64,000 bases of DNA from Pelagisphaera sp964404745. GTDB taxonomy: Bacteria; Verrucomicrobiota; Verrucomicrobiia; Opitutales; Opitutaceae. Shown piece after piece: positions 18,162-25,792 of this stretch. Numbering within the stretch: position 1 is the stretch's first letter; each line of letters opens with the position of its first letter. The notes beneath the pieces were generated by a model, which had not been told where the DNA came from, did no database searches, and saw only the letters and a list, made by a program, of their open reading frames with translations. Both the position numbers and the translations under genes were made by a program. The stretch covers positions 19,612 through 83,611 of the forward strand of contig CAYOLG010000022.1 of the NCBI GenBank assembly GCA_964404745.1, written 5' to 3'.

Positions 18162-19450
18162 TTTTCTTCCAATCGAGCGGATACTGATCGACCATGACCG
18201 TCCAAGCCTTCCATTTTAGCAAAGGCCATAGCCGCCGGCGCCGCTTTTTTCAAAGAAGCTCTAGAATATCGAATAATACTAGATCTTCGAAAAAAGTCTC
18301 TCACTTGAAGGCCGCTAAAATACCGGCCCGCTCTTCCAGTTGGCAATTCATGACTCGGACCCGCGACGAAATCGCCCAAGGCTGTGGCGGACCATTTTCC
18401 CTGCATTATGGCCCCAGCCGTTTCTATAGAGCGAGTAAGCCCACTTATTTCTGAGCCAGCAACTTCCAGTTCCAGATGTTCTGGAGCCACATAATTAGCC
18501 ACAGCCGCTGCTTCTTCGTAATTGCCCACAATCACTGAAAGGAACCCCTGTTTTAAAGTTTCCCGAATTACCGTTTTCCTGGAGAGCGATTTAATTTGGG
18601 CGCTCATCTCTTTTCTAATCCCCTTGGCTACCTCCTTACTCAAGCTGACAAGATAGATTTTCTCTCTACCAGATCCGTGTTCCGCTTGAGCAAGCAAGTC
18701 GGCAGCGACATATTCCGGATTCGCCGTTTCGTCGGCAACGACTAAGACTTCGCTTGGGCCAGGAAGCAAATCCACTCCCACGGTTCCAAAGACTTGCCGC
18801 TTAGCTTCCACCGTGTAAGCGTTTCCTGGTCCAAATATTTTGGATACTGCTCGAATCGACTCCGTACCGTAGGCCATAGAGCCAATTGCAGCAACTCCTC
18901 CGATTCGATACGCCTCTGTAACTCCACACAAGCTCATCGCTGCCAAAACGGCATCGGCTACTTGCCCCTTGCTGTCGCATGGCGTGAAAGCAACAATCTC
19001 CCGCACTTTGGCAAGTTTGGCTAGCCCCCCTGTCATTACGACGGTCGATGCCAAATTCGTCGGAATGTAAAGACCCACCCGATCGATTGGGTAGAATCGT
19101 TCGCCAATTGTCGCCCCGTGGGCGTTCTTCGCCTGCCATGAACGCGGCAATGCATAGCGATTAAACTCAGTCACCGATCCGACAGCCTCCCTGATCGCCC
19201 TGAGCTCCTCTTTCGGCAATCGTCTTTTGGCAGCCGCCAATTCTTCACGGGGAATAGGGAACTGCGAAGGCTCGAGCCGCACACCATCAACGCGACGCAA
19301 GGTTGCCGCTACCCCGCTATCGCCTTTCGAACGTACCTCCGCCAAGATTTTCGATACGGAATCCACTATGGCGGATGATGCGGATGCCGCCATGCAAAAA
19401 CGTTCCAAGGTTTCCTGGAATCGGCGGGAACTATATGCGATCTCTACCAT
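18158..19450 (-). CDS. hisD: Histidinol dehydrogenase
   Basis: HisD oxidises histidinol to histidine in two NAD-dependent, zinc-requiring steps. The 430-residue product has RFYPIDRVGLYIPTNLAST, KIFGPGNAYTVEAKRQVFG, DLLPGPSEVLVVAD, LLAQAEHGSGREKIYLVS, YVAPEHLELE and FVAGPSHELPTGRAGRYFSGL, all strong family motifs. The ATG at 19450 is preferred over an upstream in-frame start at 19519, which would overlap the neighbouring gene end and add residues not seen in the family. It leads the his run hisD-hisC-hisB-hisH. Confidence 0.96.
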   Translation of the reverse strand: MVEIAYSSRRFQETLERFCMAASASSAIVDSVSKILAEVRSKGDSGVAATLRRVDGVRLEPSQFPIPREELAAAKRRLPKEELRAIREAVGSVTEFNRYALPRSWQAKNAHGATIGERFYPIDRVGLYIPTNLASTVVMTGGLAKLAKVREIVAFTPCDSKGQVADAVLAAMSLCGVTEAYRIGGVAAIGSMAYGTESIRAVSKIFGPGNAYTVEAKRQVFGTVGVDLLPGPSEVLVVADETANPEYVAADLLAQAEHGSGREKIYLVSLSKEVAKGIRKEMSAQIKSLSRKTVIRETLKQGFLSVIVGNYEEAAAVANYVAPEHLELEVAGSEISGLTRSIETAGAIMQGKWSATALGDFVAGPSHELPTGRAGRYFSGLQVRDFFRRSSIIRYSRASLKKAAPAAMAFAKMEGLDGHGRSVSARLEEK

Positions 19451-19524
19451 TTCGCCACTAATGGCCAAGCTGAGCAGCTTGGCAAAGTTAATAATTTCCG
19501 CGGGTCCAGATAGAGGCAATACCC

Positions 19525-20271
19525 CTACGGCAAAGGCATGACAAAATCGGATTCAGGCAGCTTCTTGTTGAGTACAATCGACGAATAGGCGAACTCCATG
19601 GACTGGCTACCGATGGCCGTCGAGAAGGTGCTCACCATTTTCTTCGGGAATCGAAGTCCATCAACCATGAGTTCCCCTTCTTCCAAGTATTCAACCCCTT
19701 TGCTATCCAGTGTCTTATGGACTTGTCCAGTCTCAGCATCGATGTAGCGTTGATAGGCGATTCCATCGCCATGATAGTAGGTGAGCACTACGCATTCACG
19801 GCCCTTTACGGTTTCCTTGCCCTCGTAAGTTATTTCCCCATTCCGAATATTCGGCTTGCGGAAAAAGCTAAACGCTTCTCGGACGCTGGCCTGCATGATG
19901 AGGATCCTGATGGGATCGAAAATCTCCATGCTTAGCGGAACAGAATCGACGACACGCTCGAAAGTCGTCCAACCCTCCGAGCCATCTAAGACGGAAATCT
20001 CCTTACGGCCACCTATGACTGCTACCATCCGGTGGCGCATCGGCTTTTGATAAACCATCTCAATGGTTCCGAGGTCGCCAGAACTATAAAGTAGCGATCC
20101 TTTGTAATGGACACTTTCGATAGCGTCTAATTTTTCATCAGGACCTACATAAGACCTAGCTAACTCGATCGTGGACTGGATGATTTCCTCATCTGACTCA
20201 GCCGCTTTAGCTAGGGTAGTGAATACTGTAGAAATCGTGATTAAACCAAGGATACGAATCTGACTATTCAT
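19525..20271 (-). CDS. Secreted LolA-like protein
   Basis: This 248-residue exported protein begins with a signal peptide (ILGLITISTVFTTLAKAAES, probably cut after AKA). The mature part is a beta-rich chain with patterns of the LolA/LolB lipoprotein-carrier fold: ESVHYKGSLLYSSGDLGTIEMVYQ, SEGWTTFERV, GKETVKGRECVVLTYYHGDG, RYIDAETGQVHKT and FPKKMVSTFS. No lipobox cysteine is seen, so it is probably periplasmic. It lies between guaA and hisD on the same strand, 25 bases after guaA's partner gap. A role in lipid or lipoprotein handling is inferred only from fold resemblance. Confidence 0.7.
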   Translation of the reverse strand: MNSQIRILGLITISTVFTTLAKAAESDEEIIQSTIELARSYVGPDEKLDAIESVHYKGSLLYSSGDLGTIEMVYQKPMRHRMVAVIGGRKEISVLDGSEGWTTFERVVDSVPLSMEIFDPIRILIMQASVREAFSFFRKPNIRNGEITYEGKETVKGRECVVLTYYHGDGIAYQRYIDAETGQVHKTLDSKGVEYLEEGELMVDGLRFPKKMVSTFSTAIGSQSMEFAYSSIVLNKKLPESDFVMPLP

Positions 20272-20296
20272 GGTAATTGGTAATTAGTAAAAAGTC

Positions 20297-21838
20297 TTAC
20301 TCCCATTCTATCGTTCCCGGAGGCTTGGAACTGATATCGTAAACAACACGGTTAATACCGCTGACTTCATTGATAATCCGATTTGAAACCCGTTGCAGCA
20401 CTTCATAGGGTACGCGAACCCAATCCGCGGTCATGGCGTCCTTACTCTCTACGATGCGCACGGCAACCACGTTCTCGTACGTACGCTCATCTCCCATGAC
20501 ACCCACTGTCCGAACTGGCAGAAATACGCAAAACGACTGCCAGACCTTGTAGTAGAGATCTGACTGCATCATCTCATCGTGCAATATGGCGTCGGCCTTT
20601 CTCAAAATATCAAGCTTCACTTTCGTTATGCTTCCCATCACCCGCACACCTAGACCAGGACCGGGGAATGGCTGTCTCCATACGACTTCTTTCGGCAGGC
20701 CAAGTTCCGCCCCAAGCGCTCTCACCTCATCTTTGAACAGCTGTCTCAATGGTTCCAGAAGCTTGAACTTCATTTTCTTCGGTAACCCGCCCACATTGTG
20801 ATGGCTCTTGATCGTTGCGGCCGGATTCCCATCTATTGAAACGCTCTCAATCACGTCTGGATAAAGCGTACCTTGGGCAAGAAACTTGGCGTCTCCAATT
20901 TTCTTAAGCGATTCTTGGAAAACTTCCACGAATGTATTGCCTATAATCTTACGCTTGCGTTCCGGGTCAGACACCCCTTTCAGGAGTTTCAAGAACTTTC
21001 CTCCAGCGCGGGCTACTCTTACATCCATCCTGAAGTGGCGCCGATAGAGATCCACTACCAACTCGCGCTCATTCAAACGGAGGAGCCCGTTATCCACAAA
21101 AACACAGGTCAACTGACGACCGATCGCCTTGTGTATCAAGGCTGCCGCCACCGACGAATCAACTCCTCCACTCAAGCCCAGCAAGACTCGGTCTTGACCA
21201 ACGGTTTCCTTGATCGACGCGATCGATTCTTCCGCCAGGGAAGCCATCGACCAATCTCCTTTGCAGCCGCAAATCTTCCTCAAATAGTTTTCCAGGATAT
21301 TCAGACCTCCCTCAGTGTGATCTACCTCCGGATGAAACTGTATGCCAAAAATCCTCCGACTTTCGTCGGCAATACCAGCAAACCCAGAATTCTCTGTTGA
21401 AGCAATCGCGTTAAATCCTTTGGGAAGCTTCGACAGACGATCTCCATGGGAATTCCAAACCCTTATCTCGCTCGGCAGACCTTTGAAAAGACTGCCCTTC
21501 CTTGCTATTTTGAGAACGCCGTGTCCATACTCTCTTTGGCGGCTCTTTTCCACTTTGCCGCCCAATAGATGGGCAATCAACTGAACACCGTAGCAAATAC
21601 CCAATATGGGGATTCCTAAATCGAATATACGTTTGTCTGGCCTCGGCGACCCTTTCGACAAGACGCTCTCCGGTCCCCCAGAAAGAATAATCCCAACCAC
21701 GTTGTCTTTCTTGAGCTCCTTGGCGCTCGTCTTGAAAGGATAAATTTTCGAATAGACCGAGCACTCGCGAATGCGGCGGGCGATCACTTGCGTGTACTGG
21801 GAACCGAAGTCCAGCACCGCTATTGTTTGATGTTTCAT
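20297..21838 (-). CDS. guaA: GMP synthase (glutamine-hydrolysing)
   Basis: GuaA aminates XMP to GMP. The 513-residue protein has the N-terminal amidotransferase domain (LDFGSQYTQ, GICYGVQ with C82, FHPEVDHTEGG with H169 and E171), the ATP-pyrophosphatase domain with the P-loop GLSGGVDSSVAAAL, and the C-terminal dimerisation domain ending VYDISSKPPGTIEWE. Domain order and length are standard. It is followed closely by the LolA-like gene. Confidence 0.98.
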   Translation of the reverse strand: MKHQTIAVLDFGSQYTQVIARRIRECSVYSKIYPFKTSAKELKKDNVVGIILSGGPESVLSKGSPRPDKRIFDLGIPILGICYGVQLIAHLLGGKVEKSRQREYGHGVLKIARKGSLFKGLPSEIRVWNSHGDRLSKLPKGFNAIASTENSGFAGIADESRRIFGIQFHPEVDHTEGGLNILENYLRKICGCKGDWSMASLAEESIASIKETVGQDRVLLGLSGGVDSSVAAALIHKAIGRQLTCVFVDNGLLRLNERELVVDLYRRHFRMDVRVARAGGKFLKLLKGVSDPERKRKIIGNTFVEVFQESLKKIGDAKFLAQGTLYPDVIESVSIDGNPAATIKSHHNVGGLPKKMKFKLLEPLRQLFKDEVRALGAELGLPKEVVWRQPFPGPGLGVRVMGSITKVKLDILRKADAILHDEMMQSDLYYKVWQSFCVFLPVRTVGVMGDERTYENVVAVRIVESKDAMTADWVRVPYEVLQRVSNRIINEVSGINRVVYDISSKPPGTIEWE

Positions 21839-21968
21839 ATGCTTAAACCCCTATTAAACCATCTTTCCGCGATGCCTGTCACTCACTTAGAGGGAGAAAA
21901 CGTTAAACGTGTCGTTTGGTTCCTAGTCTGGCTGGCCCCTGACTATTTAGCGATCCCGCTACAGGACG

Positions 21969-22202
21969 CTAAAACGAAAGTTCAAAATTCTTGTACTCGC
22001 ATTCTGGACACTGCTCGCCATCCGACACATCCCGCTTTTTTACCGAATAGAGATGGCCACATCGTACGCAATGGAAAATTATTTGCCTTCTGCCACCTTC
22101 AAAGGCTCGTTTGTCGCTTCTATCGAAGAAAAACCACAGAACGCTCACGCCAGCGAGGGCGGAGCCTGCGTAGATTATCAAGAACCAAGTAAACGCCTGC
22201 AT
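21969..22202 (-). CDS. Small membrane protein with zinc ribbon
   Basis: This 77-residue protein is unfamiliar. It has one N-terminal membrane helix (about 3-24, FTWFLIIYAGSALAGVSVLWFFF), then a basic stretch and a C-terminal zinc-ribbon-like pair CVRCGHLYS ... EQCPECEY. The ATG at 22202 has an AAGGG about 6 bases upstream, supporting this start over an upstream in-frame one. It sits just after the rplQ operon terminator and before guaA. A cytoplasmic zinc ribbon tethered to the membrane is the plain reading; function unknown. Confidence 0.65.
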   Translation of the reverse strand: MQAFTWFLIIYAGSALAGVSVLWFFFDRSDKRAFEGGRRQIIFHCVRCGHLYSVKKRDVSDGEQCPECEYKNFELSF

Positions 22203-22215
22203 CGGTACCCTTAAA

Positions 22216-22245
22216 CAAAAAATGCGCTCCAACTGGGGAACGCAT
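22216..22245 (-). terminator. Intrinsic terminator of the ribosomal supercluster
   Basis: On the minus strand a 9-bp stem (ATGCGTTCC pairing with GGAGCGCAT, one G-U) with a 6-base loop is followed by TTTTTT. It lies 35 bases after the rplQ stop and before the small zinc-ribbon gene, so it closes the rpsL-to-rplQ cluster. Confidence 0.85.
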
Positions 22246-22279
22246 CGATCTTAAGCGTCGGCTTCGATCTATTAAGATC

Positions 22280-22894
22280 CTAGCCTTTCTTTTCCTCCCC
22301 TCCCAACTCTTCGGCTTCCGGTTGAGCGTCCGATTCTTCGGAAACGGTCGAATCAACTTCCTCTTCGGCTGGCCCCTTTTCCGATTCTTCGACTTCTTTG
22401 GACGATTCCGAGGATTCCTCGGCTCTTTCACCTTCCGGCACTTCCTCGCCTGCTTCGGTCTCTACCTTAACTGCTGGCTCGCTCGCTTCCGCCTTCGCCT
22501 TTGATTTAGGCTTGCCCTTTTTCTCGTAGCCCTCGTCGTCAGCATCGATTAATTCAATCAAAGCCATTTCTGCGGCATCCCCTCTGCGGGTACCGAGTTT
22601 ATAGATACGCGTGTAACCACCTTCACGTTCCCTAAACTGCTCAACCTTCTCGTCAAACAATCCATGGACGGCATCGGTGTCGCGCACTCGGGAGATAGCC
22701 ATACGACGACTGTGCAGGCTTCCATTTTTCGCCAAGGTGATTACCTTCTCCACGAAGGGGCGAAGAGCCTTGGCCTTCTTCAATGTCGTCTTGATACGCC
22801 CATGCGTAAGAAGAGCTGTAGATAGGTTGGCTAACAGCGCCTCGCGGTGCTCTTTCTTTACCCCCAACTGATTGCTATGCTTGCGATGACGCAT
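22280..22894 (-). CDS. rplQ: Ribosomal protein L17 with acidic tail
   Basis: L17 of the large subunit. The first 118 residues or so are the ordinary protein (MRHRKHSNQLGVKKEHREALL, TTLKKAKALRPFVEKVITLAK, GGYTRIYKLGTRRGDAAEMALIELID). The remaining 85 or so residues are a low-complexity tail rich in Glu, Ser and Lys (EEVPEGERAEESSESSKEVE), predicted disordered. Bacterial L17 is usually 115-130 residues, so the tail is an unusual addition. It ends the supercluster and follows rpoA by 36 bases. Confidence 0.95.
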   Translation of the reverse strand: MRHRKHSNQLGVKKEHREALLANLSTALLTHGRIKTTLKKAKALRPFVEKVITLAKNGSLHSRRMAISRVRDTDAVHGLFDEKVEQFREREGGYTRIYKLGTRRGDAAEMALIELIDADDEGYEKKGKPKSKAKAEASEPAVKVETEAGEEVPEGERAEESSESSKEVEESEKGPAEEEVDSTVSEESDAQPEAEELGGEEKKG

Positions 22895-22930
22895 GGCTCA
22901 AAATTCCTAATACAAATCTGGTTTATTAAT

Positions 22931-23932
22931 TTATAGCTCTTTTTTCAGGTCCAAGAGCCGCTCATCGAACTTCATTCCCAGCGAGAGGCCCAGCGATTCG
23001 AGCTTATCCTTAATTTCATTGAGAGACTTTTTCCCGAAATTGCGGTACTTGAGCATCTCTTGTTCGCTCTTCATAGCCAACTCGCCGACTGTTGTGATGT
23101 TCGCGTTGTTCAAGCAATTGGCAGCTCTAACCGAGAGCTCGATTTCATTGACGCTCATGTTTAGAAGCTTGCGAAGCTTGTTTTGCTCTTCGCTAACTTC
23201 CGCGCCTTCGTCTTCGAACTCGTAATTCTCGTCGGATACATTGTCGAAGACATCCAGATGATGCTTGAGGATCGCGCTCGACTGCTTGAGAGCATCATCT
23301 GGCGTGATCCTTCCATCGGTCCAGATTTCCAGCAGCAGCTTATCGTAATCGGTGATCTGTCCAACACGAGTCGCTTCAACTGCGTATTTTACCAGACTTA
23401 CGGGACTAAAGAGCGAGTCGATCGGGATAACTCCAATCGGCTGGTCCTCATCCTTGTTGTCTTCACCCGGGCAGTAGCCTCGCCCAACCTTAATCTCAAG
23501 CTCAGCTGTGAACTGCATCTCCCTGTCCAACGTGCAGATCACTTGGTCAGGATTAACGATTTCCACGTTCTGATCGGCCTCAATATCGGCCGCCGTGATC
23601 GGACCGGAACGATTGACGTTGATCATCAATTTAGTCCCTTCCCGGTTGTGGCAAATCAAGAGAACCTTTTTCAAATTGAGAACGATATCGGTGACGTCTT
23701 CTACGATTCCTTCCACGCTTTGGAACTCGTGGCTAACGCCATCGATTTTCACCGATGAGATTCCCGCTCCTTCAATCGAGCTTAGCAATACTCGACGGAG
23801 CGAATTGCCAATAGTGTGGCCATAGCCGGCTTCAAATGGCTCGGCGATAAATTTAGCGTAGGTTGTCGAGGAACCTTCCTCTACTTTTACGAGACGATTA
23901 GGGAGTTCGAACTTTCCGATACGTTTTGGCAT
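22931..23932 (-). CDS. rpoA: RNA polymerase alpha subunit
   Basis: The alpha subunit nucleates polymerase assembly and contacts activators and UP elements. The 333-residue chain has the N-terminal dimerisation domain (FIAEPFEAGYGHTIGNSLRRVLLSSIEGAGI, SPVSLVKYAVEATRVG) and the C-terminal domain of about 70 residues (SVRAANCLNNANITTVGELA, YRNFGKKSLNEIKDKL), with the linker DEGAEVSEEQNKL. Length is typical. It lies between rpsD and rplQ as in the alpha operon. Confidence 0.98.
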   Translation of the reverse strand: MPKRIGKFELPNRLVKVEEGSSTTYAKFIAEPFEAGYGHTIGNSLRRVLLSSIEGAGISSVKIDGVSHEFQSVEGIVEDVTDIVLNLKKVLLICHNREGTKLMINVNRSGPITAADIEADQNVEIVNPDQVICTLDREMQFTAELEIKVGRGYCPGEDNKDEDQPIGVIPIDSLFSPVSLVKYAVEATRVGQITDYDKLLLEIWTDGRITPDDALKQSSAILKHHLDVFDNVSDENYEFEDEGAEVSEEQNKLRKLLNMSVNEIELSVRAANCLNNANITTVGELAMKSEQEMLKYRNFGKKSLNEIKDKLESLGLSLGMKFDERLLDLKKEL

Positions 23933-24000
23933 AGCGCGATTTGGTCAGGATTCGGCGGGACGAAATTGAGGTTTTATAAATTCAAGTTGATCAACAGCGA

Positions 24001-24612
24001 CTAGTAGCGGCTGTAGAATTCGACAATTAGCTGTTCGTTGATAGCGGGATCCATCTCTTCACGATCCGGAAGGCGATTGACCGTTCCCCTAAAGGCCTCG
24101 TCGTTTCGGGTCATCCAATCCGGGACATTCCTCATCCGCGTGGCATCCATATTGCTCGTGGCAAGCTGACGAGAAGAGGTACCGTTGCGGACCTCGATTT
24201 CGTCGCCAGGGTTCACTTGAAAGCTGGGTATATCGACTTTCTGGCCATTCACTCTGACATGGCCATGGTTAACGAATTGCCGGGCTGCCTGCCTAGTCTT
24301 TGTGAATCCCAATAGATATACAATGCTATCTAAACGCGTCTCAAGAAGCTGCAGGAAAATAGTACCGGTAACTCCTCTTTGATTCTTGGCTCGATCGAAA
24401 GTCCGACGAAACTGCTTCTCCATCAATCCATACATGTAGCGCAATTTTTGCTTCTCGCCCAAGCCAATGGAGTACTCCGATTGCTTACGACGTAGTCGAG
24501 GTCCATGTTGTCCCGGCGGATAACCCCGTTTCTCCAGCGATTTGTGATTTCCGAAAATCGGCTGACCAAATCTTCTGCTAATCTTTACGGTTGGTCCAGT
24601 GTAGCGAGCCAT
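24001..24612 (-). CDS. rpsD: Ribosomal protein S4
   Basis: Primary 16S-binding small-subunit protein, often the translational regulator of the alpha operon. The 203-residue protein has the N-terminal domain without any of the four zinc cysteines (RYTGPTVKISRRFGQPI), i.e. the C-minus form, and the S4 RNA-binding domain TRLDSIVYLLGFTKTRQAARQFVNHGHVRVNGQKV. It ends in VEFYSRY. It is 48 bases downstream of rpsK. Confidence 0.98.
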   Translation of the reverse strand: MARYTGPTVKISRRFGQPIFGNHKSLEKRGYPPGQHGPRLRRKQSEYSIGLGEKQKLRYMYGLMEKQFRRTFDRAKNQRGVTGTIFLQLLETRLDSIVYLLGFTKTRQAARQFVNHGHVRVNGQKVDIPSFQVNPGDEIEVRNGTSSRQLATSNMDATRMRNVPDWMTRNDEAFRGTVNRLPDREEMDPAINEQLIVEFYSRY

Positions 24613-24660
24613 CGTTCTTGTAAATTATAATTATTGTTCTCGTTCAGTTCGCGAAAGGCC

Positions 24661-25236
24661 CTACACCCGTCTACGTTTGGGAGGCCGGCATCCGTTGTGA
24701 GGGATCGGCGTTGTGTCTACAATAGAGAGAATCTCCAGTCCCAGTGATTGGAACGCTCTAATAGCGGAATCGCGGCCCATGCCCGGTCCATTTACATGGA
24801 TGATCACTTCTTTCAAACCATGAGCCATAGCCGCTTTCGCCGCATTCTGAGTGACTATTTGGGACGCGTAGGCAGTTGATTTACGCGAACCGCGAAAGTT
24901 CATTTTTCCAGCGCTTGACCAAGAGATGGTGTTTCCCTTGGCATCGGTGATGGTGACGATCGTATTGTTAAACGTCGCACTCACCTTGGCGATGCCCGTG
25001 GAGATGTTTTTGCTCCCTTTCGCTTTGCGGATCTTGAGCTCGCCAATTTCCTCCTTGAGGAGATCCTTCGCGGTCGGCTGCTTCTTGACACCTCCCGGAG
25101 CCAGCTCCTCCTCTTCTTCCCGTTTTGCTTCTTTTCCTTCAGGGATCTCTTCTTCGGTGGCCATTGGAGCCTCAGGCTCCTGCGTTTCCGCAGGCTTCTC
25201 TTCTACTTCTTCTGATTCGACCTTTTCTTCAGCCAT
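24661..25236 (-). CDS. rpsK: Ribosomal protein S11 with acidic N-terminal extension
   Basis: Small-subunit platform protein. The core (about residues 72-191) is normal: GIAKVSATFNNTIVTITDAKG, SWSSAGKMNFRGSRKST, YASQIVTQNAAKAAM and DTTPIPHNGCRPPKRRRV. Ahead of it is a 65-70-residue extension rich in Glu, Ala and Pro (MAEEKVESEEVEEKPAETQ), absent from typical 125-130-residue S11. Internal starts near the core were considered, but the ATG at 25236 begins an uninterrupted frame directly after rpsM (23 bases). If real, the tail mirrors the acidic tail of L17 in the same cluster. Confidence 0.93.
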   Translation of the reverse strand: MAEEKVESEEVEEKPAETQEPEAPMATEEEIPEGKEAKREEEEELAPGGVKKQPTAKDLLKEEIGELKIRKAKGSKNISTGIAKVSATFNNTIVTITDAKGNTISWSSAGKMNFRGSRKSTAYASQIVTQNAAKAAMAHGLKEVIIHVNGPGMGRDSAIRAFQSLGLEILSIVDTTPIPHNGCRPPKRRRV

Positions 25237-25259
25237 GACGCAATTCTCTTAATTAGTTA

Positions 25260-25631
25260 CTACTTTCTCAAACCGCCCACGCTTGCGGATTTCCCTTTGC
25301 GTGTTCTTGCATTTGTCTTTGTTCTCTGGCCTCTTACCGGGAGACCGCGGCGGTGACGCAAACCACGATAACAATTAATCGCCTGTAAACGCTTCATGTT
25401 TGCCGCCAAATCACGCCTCAAGTCGCCTTCCACTAGATATTTGAGCTCATTGATTTTGGCCATGATAGCGTTGATCTGCTCTTCGTTGAGATCCTTCGCC
25501 CGCATGTCCGGATCTATCTCGGTTTCCTTCAAAATGAGATCCGCCCGCTTCGGTCCGATACCGTAAATGTATCGCAGCGAGTAAGCGAGTTTCTTATTGT
25601 TCGGAATATCTACGCCTAAAATACGTGGCAT
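25260..25631 (-). CDS. rpsM: Ribosomal protein S13
   Basis: Small-subunit head protein contacting P-site tRNA. The 123-residue product has MPRILGVDIPNNKKLAYSLRYIYGIG, LVEGDLRRDLAANMKRLQ and the C-terminal signature CYRGLRHRRGLPVRGQRTKTNARTR. It begins the alpha-operon part of the cluster, 161 bases after secY. rpmJ, infA, map and adk, which often occupy this interval in other bacteria, are absent here. Confidence 0.98.
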   Translation of the reverse strand: MPRILGVDIPNNKKLAYSLRYIYGIGPKRADLILKETEIDPDMRAKDLNEEQINAIMAKINELKYLVEGDLRRDLAANMKRLQAINCYRGLRHRRGLPVRGQRTKTNARTRKGKSASVGGLRK

Positions 25632-25792
25632 GTTAATTTCACAAGTTGTTGATTATTAAAAAGTTTGTTGCACTTAGAACCGATTCGAGGAAACCCGAGT
25701 AAACACCATCCAAGCACATCAATCCTTCCCCAGTGAAGCAAGGGAGGAAAAAAGAGTGAGGTGATGAACTTTCGTAAGCATAAAGTAAAGAA

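Noticed and set aside
25632..25792. rpmJ (L36) gene
   Set aside because: No short frame with the expected cysteine pattern on either strand.
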